Source: JBBAFB01 sp041655595
Lineage (GTDB): Bacteria > Bacillota > DULZ01
DNA length: 10,752 nucleotides
NCBI GenBank assembly: GCA_041655595.1
Contig: JBBAFB010000074.1
Span: 1 to 10,752, forward strand
Direction: 5' to 3'
How positions within the stretch are numbered: the first letter of the stretch is position 1; each line of letters starts with the position of its first letter. The translations under genes and the position numbers were made by a program. Below, piece by piece: positions 6,875 through 10,752 of the stretch. The notes beneath the pieces were generated by a model, which worked only from the letters and a program-made list of their open reading frames with translations, ran no database searches and had not been told where the DNA came from.

Positions 6875-7751
6875 AACAATTGGCTATTACTTCCGACAAG
6901 CGGGCCAATCAATGACCAGGAACCTTTGGATCAGCCTGGCTGCCGTCAGCACTGTTGCCATCTCCGTTTTTCTGGTGGGAATCTTTACCCTCCTGGTACT
7001 TAACGCCAACTATATAGTAGATAATTTTGAAGCCAACATTGAAATTGCCGCCTTTGTTGATGTGGAAACTCCCAGAGGTGAGGTTTTAGAGATCCAAAAG
7101 CAAATTCAAGCCTTGCCGAATGTTGCCTCTGTTGTGTTAGTGCCTAAGGAAGATGGGCTGCTAAAACTATATGGCCGCTATGGGGAGGACCGGGATCTTT
7201 TGGGTGCTTTGGGGGGAGAAAATCCCTTGCCGGATTATTTTATAATTAAGGTAAAGGAGCCGGAAAGGATTGCCTCCACGGCCGATTATATCGGACAAAC
7301 TCCCAAGGTTTATAAGGTGGACTACGGCCAACAGGAAGTAGAAAGATGGTTTATGGTTTCTAGTAAGGTGCGTATCGTAGGTAGTGGCTTGATTATTCTT
7401 TTGACTGGTGCAGCCGTCTTTTTAATTGCCACCACTGTTAGATTGACGGTTTTTGCCCGTAGAAAAGAACTTCACATTATGAAATTGGTGGGAGCAACTG
7501 ACTGGTTCGTTCGCTGGCCGTTTTTCCTGGAGGGACTGATTTTGGGTACCCTCGGTGCCTTATTTGCTTGTTTGGGAGTTTATTTTGGCTATGACTCTTT
7601 TATTTTGGAGTTTGCTCCTGAAATGTCTTTTTTAACTTTAATTAACGATCCCGTAACAATTTATAGTGTTCTGTGGAAACTCCTGGCAGGGGGAGCTGCC
7701 GTTGGGGCTTTAGGCAGCTTGATCTCTATGCAGCGTTTCCTAAAAGTATAA
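6864..7751 (+). CDS. ftsX: Cell division protein FtsX (permease-like subunit)
   Basis: The membrane partner of FtsE. GTG 6864 gives 295 residues, close to the B. subtilis length, and follows GAGGGG (6849-6854). The upstream ATG 6840 lacks a properly spaced SD. Topology by eye: TM1 about 21-46; an extracellular loop about 50-165, the part that in this family contacts the murein hydrolase or its activator; TM2 about 171-193; TM3 about 219-242; TM4 about 267-289. The cytoplasmic stretch ARRKELHIMKLVGATDWFVR (199-217) is the conserved FtsX segment between TM2 and TM3. Its position between ftsE and a secreted coiled-coil M23 peptidase strongly suggests that this peptidase is the FtsEX client. Confidence 0.94.
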   Translation: MKLRTIGYYFRQAGQSMTRNLWISLAAVSTVAISVFLVGIFTLLVLNANYIVDNFEANIEIAAFVDVETPRGEVLEIQKQIQALPNVASVVLVPKEDGLLKLYGRYGEDRDLLGALGGENPLPDYFIIKVKEPERIASTADYIGQTPKVYKVDYGQQEVERWFMVSSKVRIVGSGLIILLTGAAVFLIATTVRLTVFARRKELHIMKLVGATDWFVRWPFFLEGLILGTLGALFACLGVYFGYDSFILEFAPEMSFLTLINDPVTIYSVLWKLLAGGAAVGALGSLISMQRFLKV

Positions 7752-7768
7752 AGAGAGGGGGCCAAAAT

Positions 7769-8902
7769 TTGAAAAAATTGACTGTTTTTACTTTAGTGCT
7801 GTTGCTTTTTGTCTTGCCTTTTATACCCGTTTGGGGTGATGAACTGGAGGATTTAAGAGAGCAGCAGGAAGAAATGGCTGAGCAAATTAAAAAGCATCAG
7901 CAGGAAATTGCGGGGAAGGACAAGGAACTCAAAAGTTTAACTGAGCAGATGACCAGCTTAGACCGAACCATTGAGGCGGTGGAAAAAGATTTGGCTGCCC
8001 TGGAAGCGGAATTGTTAGCTGCTGCGGAAAGAGTAGAACAGGTTTTGACCGAGTTGGCGGATGCCAGGGCCAGGTTGGAGAACAGAACAGAGGTTTTTAA
8101 AAAAAGGGTTGTGGGGATATATCAACGGGGAGATGTAAATTACTTAGAGGTTTTAATGGATTCTACCAGCATGACCGATTTTTTGGTCCGCATGGAGTTG
8201 CTGCAGAAGATTGCGGAGCATGATTTAAGGCTTTTAGAGCAAATTGAGGCGGAGAAGGCCCTGATTGAAGCAAAAAAAGCTCAATTGGAAGAAGAAAGGG
8301 ATAAAATAGAAGATGCCAAGGCTAGTACCGAGCTTAAAAAAGAACGCTTAGCTGAGCAGCAGTTGGAGAAATCTCGTTTATCCGAGGCTTTAAAAACCGA
8401 AAAAGCATTGATTGAGAGGGCCCTGGCAGAAGAAGAGGAAGCATCTAAAAAGTTAGGGGAAAAGATTAGGGAAATCCAGGCTCGCATGGCCAGCGATCGT
8501 AAGTTTTCCGGCGAAAAAATGCTTTGGCCGACTCCGGGCTATACCAGGATTACCGATGACTATGGTCCTCGATGGCATCCGGTCTTGAAAAAGAACAGTA
8601 CTCATACGGGAATTGATATCGGGGCTCCCATGGGGGCAAAAATTGTGGCCGCAGATTATGGACAGGTTACCTTTGTGGGCTATTTTGGTGCCTATGGCAA
8701 TGCGGTAATGGTTGAACACGGAAGTGGTATAACGACCTTATACGGCCATTTATCTGCCTTTACCGTCAAAGAAGGGGCGGAGGTTTTAAGAGGGGAACAG
8801 ATTGGCAAGGTCGGCTCCACCGGCATCAGTACCGGTCCCCACCTACATTTTGAAGTAAGAAAAAACGGAAATCCGGTGAGTCCCTGGAATTATTTGAAGT
8901 AG
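7769..8902 (+). CDS. Secreted coiled-coil M23 (LytM) peptidoglycan endopeptidase, EnvC/PcsB-like position
   Basis: A 377-residue exported protein. TTG 7769 follows GAGAGGGGG (7753-7761) and gives a clean signal peptide (KK, then a hydrophobic core to about residue 22, VWGDE). A long heptad-rich coiled coil covers about 25-245, Glu/Lys/Ala/Leu-rich, with a short break near GIYQRGDVNYLEVLMDS (116-132). The M23 domain is at about 252-377 with all metal and catalytic residues present: H279 and D283 (HTGID), H327 (YGHLS), H358 and H360 (GPHLHFE). It should therefore be an active Zn endopeptidase, unlike the degenerate LytM domain of proteobacterial EnvC. The coiled coil plausibly docks on the FtsX extracellular loop. 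It begins 17 nt after ftsX, so one operon. Confidence 0.93.
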   Translation: MKKLTVFTLVLLLFVLPFIPVWGDELEDLREQQEEMAEQIKKHQQEIAGKDKELKSLTEQMTSLDRTIEAVEKDLAALEAELLAAAERVEQVLTELADARARLENRTEVFKKRVVGIYQRGDVNYLEVLMDSTSMTDFLVRMELLQKIAEHDLRLLEQIEAEKALIEAKKAQLEEERDKIEDAKASTELKKERLAEQQLEKSRLSEALKTEKALIERALAEEEEASKKLGEKIREIQARMASDRKFSGEKMLWPTPGYTRITDDYGPRWHPVLKKNSTHTGIDIGAPMGAKIVAADYGQVTFVGYFGAYGNAVMVEHGSGITTLYGHLSAFTVKEGAEVLRGEQIGKVGSTGISTGPHLHFEVRKNGNPVSPWNYLK

Positions 8903-8904
8903 AG

Positions 8905-8939
8905 AGCGAAAAGCTTAAAGCCAACGCTTTTTAGCTTTT
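8905..8939 (+). terminator. Heptad-built hairpin after the M23 gene, probable terminator
   Basis: The 7-bp units AGCGAAA (8905), AGCTTAA (8912), AGCCAAC (8919), GCTTTTT (8926) and AGCTTTT (8933) fold back: AAAAGCT (8909-8915) pairs with AGCTTTT (8933-8939), and an inner AAAGC pairs with GCTTT around a CAAC loop. It is followed by GTTT only, so termination may be partial. It starts 2 bp after the stop codon and is a homologue of the array at 5986-6027 lacking one unit. Confidence 0.55.
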
Positions 8940-8947
8940 GTTTAGCG

Positions 8948-8980
8948 GTGGTCAAGCAATAGTCAAGCAGTGGTCAAGCG
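8948..8980 (+). repeat. 11-bp tandem repeat, three units
   Basis: Units GTGGTCAAGCA (8948-8958), ATAGTCAAGCA (8959-8969) and GTGGTCAAGCG (8970-8980), then a decayed GTTGCAAAACC. The core GTCAAGC recurs at 10576-10597 on the other side of ctpA. Confidence 0.85.
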
Positions 8981-9009
8981 GTTGCAAAACCTTTTGGGGT
9001 ATTTCTTTG

Positions 9010-9049
9010 GGGCCCGGGGTTGCTACGGCCCGACGGCCTCGCAATGACA
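9010..9049 (-). repeat. Dispersed GTCATTGCGAG-type repeat copy, reverse orientation
   Basis: Read on the minus strand this begins GTCATTGCGAGGCCGTCGGG at 9049 and continues to CCGTAGCAACCCC. It has the widely seen GTCATTGCGAG opening and is markedly more G+C-rich than its surroundings. It is incomplete compared with the elements I recall, which usually end in AATCTC. Confidence 0.5.
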
Positions 9050-9063
9050 GTGAGGGGTTTTTT

Positions 9064-9098
9064 GCCTCTTGCTTCTTGTTTCCGGCCTCTTGTCTTTT
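9064..9098 (+). repeat. 7-bp tandem array (GCCTCTT family)
   Basis: Five consecutive heptads: GCCTCTT (9064), GCTTCTT (9071), GTTTCCG (9078), GCCTCTT (9085) and GTCTTTT (9092). The phase is exact although the units have diverged. A short reading frame spanning this stretch (8938-9141) is not a credible gene. Confidence 0.75.
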
Positions 9099-9153
9099 GA
9101 GCGTTTCGTTGCTCATGCTTCTCGCACTGATAATTAAGTAAAAAACTGCTTCA

Positions 9154-9191
9154 ACGTCATCCTGAGTGCAGCGAAGGTGTAAGCAGAATCA
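9154..9191 (+). repeat. Dispersed GTCATCCTGAG-type repeat copy
   Basis: Begins CGTCATCCTGAGTGCAGCGA and later contains AGAATCAC. It aligns over about 38 bp with the copy at 3162-3199 with several substitutions and is in the same orientation as that copy. Confidence 0.5.
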
Positions 9192-9210
9192 CATGCAAAA
9201 ACAACTGCTA

Positions 9211-9238
9211 GACCACCGACCACCGACAATAGACCCCC
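9211..9238 (+). repeat. 7-bp tandem array (GACCACC family)
   Basis: Four in-phase heptads: GACCACC (9211), GACCACC (9218), GACAATA (9225) and GACCCCC (9232). The last unit forms part of the left arm and loop of the small terminator hairpin at 9231-9251. Confidence 0.7.
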
Positions 9239-9251
9239 TAGGGTCTTTTTT
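9231..9251 (+). terminator. Small intrinsic terminator upstream of ctpA
   Basis: AGACCC (9231-9236) and GGGTCT (9241-9246) form a perfect 6-bp stem with a CCTA tetraloop, followed by an unbroken run of T to 9251. It lies directly upstream of a -10 element and should insulate ctpA from the ftsEX operon. Confidence 0.65.
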
Positions 9252-9259
9252 GGTATAAT
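9251..9259 (+). promoter_or_regulatory. Extended -10 promoter of ctpA
   Basis: TGGTATAAT is a perfect TATAAT preceded by TGn, the extended -10 form that can work without a good -35. At the -35 position (about 9231-9236) is the terminator's own left arm and no TTGACA match. Transcription would start near 9266 and give a leader of about 90 nt. Confidence 0.6.
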
Positions 9260-9355
9260 TTGCAGGTTATTAAATGCCTTTGGCGAATAATAAGATAGAT
9301 TAATTGGTTATTGATAAAGAAGAATGAAATAAACGGGATAGAGGTGGAGGGTTTT

Positions 9356-10522
9356 TTGAATCAGAGAAACGGCATTTTAAAAAGAGTATTAAAGGCCTTG
9401 GTGGTTTTTAGTGTGTTTGTTACTGTTAGTTTAACCGTCTTGGTGGTTGTCAATTTGGATACCCTAGGCCAAGCAGTTAGGGTGGTCGGCCTGATTAAAA
9501 GTCAGTCCATAAACGAGGTAGACACGGCCGGTTTAATTAAAGGGGCCACCGTTGGCATGGTGGATGCCTTAGGGGATCCTTACTCTGTTTATATGGAACC
9601 CAAGTTATATGAGAATATGCAGAAAAACATTAAGGGTGTTTACGGGGGAGTCGGCCTGTTAATAACCATGGGTGATGATCATAGACTGATAGTGGTTTCC
9701 CCCTTTAAAGGCACTCCGGCCCAAAGGGCGGGGATTGTCTCCGGGGACCAAATTTTAAAAATAGACGAGAAGGACGTGGCGGAGTTAGACCTAGAGGATG
9801 CGGCTGAGTTAATGCAGGGAGAACCCGGCACTTCGGTAGTATTGTTAATCTATAGGGAAGGAGAACCTTTTAAAGAGGTGACTCTAATTAGAGAAGTGGT
9901 GGAGATCCCAACGGTGGAGGGCGAATTTCTAGAGGGTCAACCTGGAATTGGCTATGTCAACATCAGTAACTTTTCAGAGCATACCGGTTTTGAGCTAGGT
10001 AAAGTTTTGGCGGAACTGGGCAAACAGCCGATCAAAGGTTTAATTTTGGATTTGAGAAGCAACCCGGGAGGTTCCCTAAATGTAGCAGTAGAGGTAGCTT
10101 CTTACTTTGTACCAAAGGGTCCTGTGGTACACATAGTAGGCAAGAGCAGCAATCACACCATGAATACGGTTCACCCCCACCGACTGGATGTTCCTCTGGC
10201 GGTTTTAGTAAATAAGGGCAGTGCTAGTGCTTCGGAAATAGTTGCCGGTGCCATTAAGGACACCAACTCAGGCATTTTAGTGGGGGAAACCACTTTTGGA
10301 AAGGGCTTGGTGCAAACTTTATTTCAGTTATCCGGGGGTGCGGCTCTTAAGCTGACTACTGCTAAATATCTAACCCCCAATAACCAGGACATTAACAAGG
10401 TGGGGATTATTCCTGATGTGGAAGTTAAGCTTACTCCGGAAGAGGAAGCAATAGCCTTGGCCCACGCACCGGATACCAACAAAGATGCCCAGCTGGCTAA
10501 AGCAATTGAGCTTTTGCAGTAG
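9356..10522 (+). CDS. S41 family carboxyl-terminal processing protease (CtpA/CtpB type)
   Basis: A 388-residue membrane-anchored serine protease acting outside the cytoplasmic membrane. A single N-terminal membrane segment lies at about 14-34. A PDZ domain spans roughly 85-175, with the carboxylate-binding loop in VYGGVGLL (95-102). The S41 catalytic core (about 195-355) holds LDLRSNPGGSL (246-256), GSASASE with nucleophile S291, and TFGKGLVQT with K316 and Q320. The Ser-Lys-Gln spacing (25 and 4) equals that of B. subtilis CtpB (S309, K334, Q338). TTG 9356 lies 5 nt after GGTGGAGG (9343-9350) and is preferred to TTG 9311, which has no SD. Its position after an FtsEX-hydrolase operon parallels B. 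subtilis ftsEX-ctpB and suggests processing of a cell-wall enzyme or a sporulation signalling protein; the substrate is unknown. Confidence 0.93.
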   Translation: MNQRNGILKRVLKALVVFSVFVTVSLTVLVVVNLDTLGQAVRVVGLIKSQSINEVDTAGLIKGATVGMVDALGDPYSVYMEPKLYENMQKNIKGVYGGVGLLITMGDDHRLIVVSPFKGTPAQRAGIVSGDQILKIDEKDVAELDLEDAAELMQGEPGTSVVLLIYREGEPFKEVTLIREVVEIPTVEGEFLEGQPGIGYVNISNFSEHTGFELGKVLAELGKQPIKGLILDLRSNPGGSLNVAVEVASYFVPKGPVVHIVGKSSNHTMNTVHPHRLDVPLAVLVNKGSASASEIVAGAIKDTNSGILVGETTFGKGLVQTLFQLSGGAALKLTTAKYLTPNNQDINKVGIIPDVEVKLTPEEEAIALAHAPDTNKDAQLAKAIELLQ

Positions 10523-10526
10523 CGAT

Positions 10527-10568
10527 GGTTGGAAGTAGAAGGTGGAAGGTAGAGAGTTGAAAGTAGAA
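10527..10568 (+). repeat. 7-bp purine-rich tandem array
   Basis: Six in-phase heptads 4 bp after the ctpA stop: GGTTGGA (10527), AGTAGAA (10534), GGTGGAA (10541), GGTAGAG (10548), AGTTGAA (10555) and AGTAGAA (10562). The top strand is almost entirely purine and T, with no C. Confidence 0.8.
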
Positions 10569-10575
10569 AAAGGTA

Positions 10576-10608
10576 GTTGTCAAGCGGTTGACAAGCAATG
10601 GGTTAACG
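10576..10608 (+). repeat. 11-bp repeat units leading into the 10-bp array
   Basis: GTTGTCAAGCG (10576), GTTGACAAGCA (10587) and ATGGGTTAACG (10598). The first two match the 11-bp units at 8948-8980 in the GTCAAGC core; the third is intermediate to the TCTAACG-type decamer that follows. The period drops from 11 to 10 at about 10609. Confidence 0.65.
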
Positions 10609-10610
10609 TT

Positions 10611-10740
10611 GTCTAACATTGTCTAACGTGGTCTGACGTGGTCTAACGTGGTCTGACGTGGCCTAACGTGGTCTAACGTGGTCTAACGTGGTCTAACGTG
10701 GTCTAACGTGGTCTAACGTGGTCTAACGTGGTCTAACGTG
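10611..10740 (+). repeat. 10-bp tandem repeat array, consensus GTCTAACGTG
   Basis: Thirteen contiguous decamers. Nine are identical to GTCTAACGTG (at 10621, 10641 and each unit from 10671 to 10740). The variants are GTCTAACATT (10611), GTCTGACGTG (10631 and 10651) and GCCTAACGTG (10661). Variation is confined to the left half and the seven right-most units are identical, as expected from recent expansion. A decayed unit GTCAAACCGA follows at 10741-10750, so the array probably ends here. It has no spacers and no coding potential of its own. Confidence 0.95.
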
Positions 10741-10752
10741 GTCAAACCGATT

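Larger units (their letters stand above)
8903..9355 (+). other. Repeat-built intergenic region between the M23 gene and ctpA
   Basis: About 450 bp without a credible gene. In order: heptad hairpin (8905-8939), 11-bp array (8948-8980), reverse GTCATTGCGAG-type fragment (9010-9049), heptad array (9064-9098), GTCATCCTGAG-type fragment (9154-9191), heptad array (9211-9238), terminator (9231-9251), extended -10 (9251-9259) and an A+T-rich leader to the ctpA RBS. More than half of the DNA falls into short-period repeats or dispersed-repeat fragments. Confidence 0.7.

Noticed and set aside
7673..7768. Upstream extension of the M23 gene into ftsX
   Set aside because: The extra residues are not signal-peptide-like and overlap the ftsX 3' end; TTG 7769 has a strong SD and starts a clean signal peptide.
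8938..9141. 67-residue plus-strand reading frame after the M23 gene
   Set aside because: It spans the 11-bp array, a dispersed-repeat fragment and a heptad array, has no RBS and no protein-like conservation pattern.
10611..10740. CRISPR array
   Set aside because: Units are 10 bp, contiguous and without spacers; no cas genes are present.

Overview
The window looks like chromosomal DNA from a low-to-moderate G+C Firmicute of the anaerobic clostridial type, possibly Peptococcaceae or Desulfotomaculum-like. The evidence is strong AGGAGG-type ribosome binding sites, very frequent TTG starts, a clostridial-style double-cubane ferredoxin, a split transketolase and the Gram-positive gene context prfB / yitT-like / ftsE / ftsX / ctp. 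The genus-level assignment is inference. There are no tRNA or rRNA genes, no CRISPR and no intact insertion sequence.

Layout. (1) 9-1355, minus strand: an FAD/NAD(P)H pyridine nucleotide-disulfide oxidoreductase of the CoA-disulfide reductase type. (2) 1356-1695: divergent intergenic region with a probable prfB promoter. (3) 1696-2803: prfB (release factor 2), read through a programmed +1 frameshift at CTT-TGA-C. (4) 2880-3137: a two-cluster [4Fe-4S] ferredoxin. (5) 3367-5998: a tight run of a YitT-family membrane protein and the N- and C-terminal halves of a split transketolase, closed by a strong intrinsic terminator at 6045-6077. (6) 6188-8902: ftsE-ftsX-M23 peptidase, the septal peptidoglycan hydrolysis module, with the FtsEX ABC complex probably controlling the secreted coiled-coil endopeptidase. 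(7) 9356-10522: a membrane-anchored PDZ/S41 carboxyl-terminal processing protease, with its own extended -10 promoter directly behind a small terminator. (8) 10523-10752: repeat-rich, gene-free tail.

The genes are conventional. The unexpected part is the intergenic DNA. Almost every gap after the ferredoxin is built of short tandem repeats with strict period. There are six heptamer (7-bp) arrays of different sequence, two related 11-bp arrays flanking ctpA, and a 10-bp array of at least 13 units at the right end. Fragments resembling a dispersed GTCATTSTGAG/GTCATTGCGAG-type repeat are interspersed. Two heptad arrays directly after stop codons (tktC and the M23 gene) fold into hairpins and are the same element differing by one whole 7-bp unit. 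No new protein-coding system is evident; the repeat organisation is the observation most worth following up.
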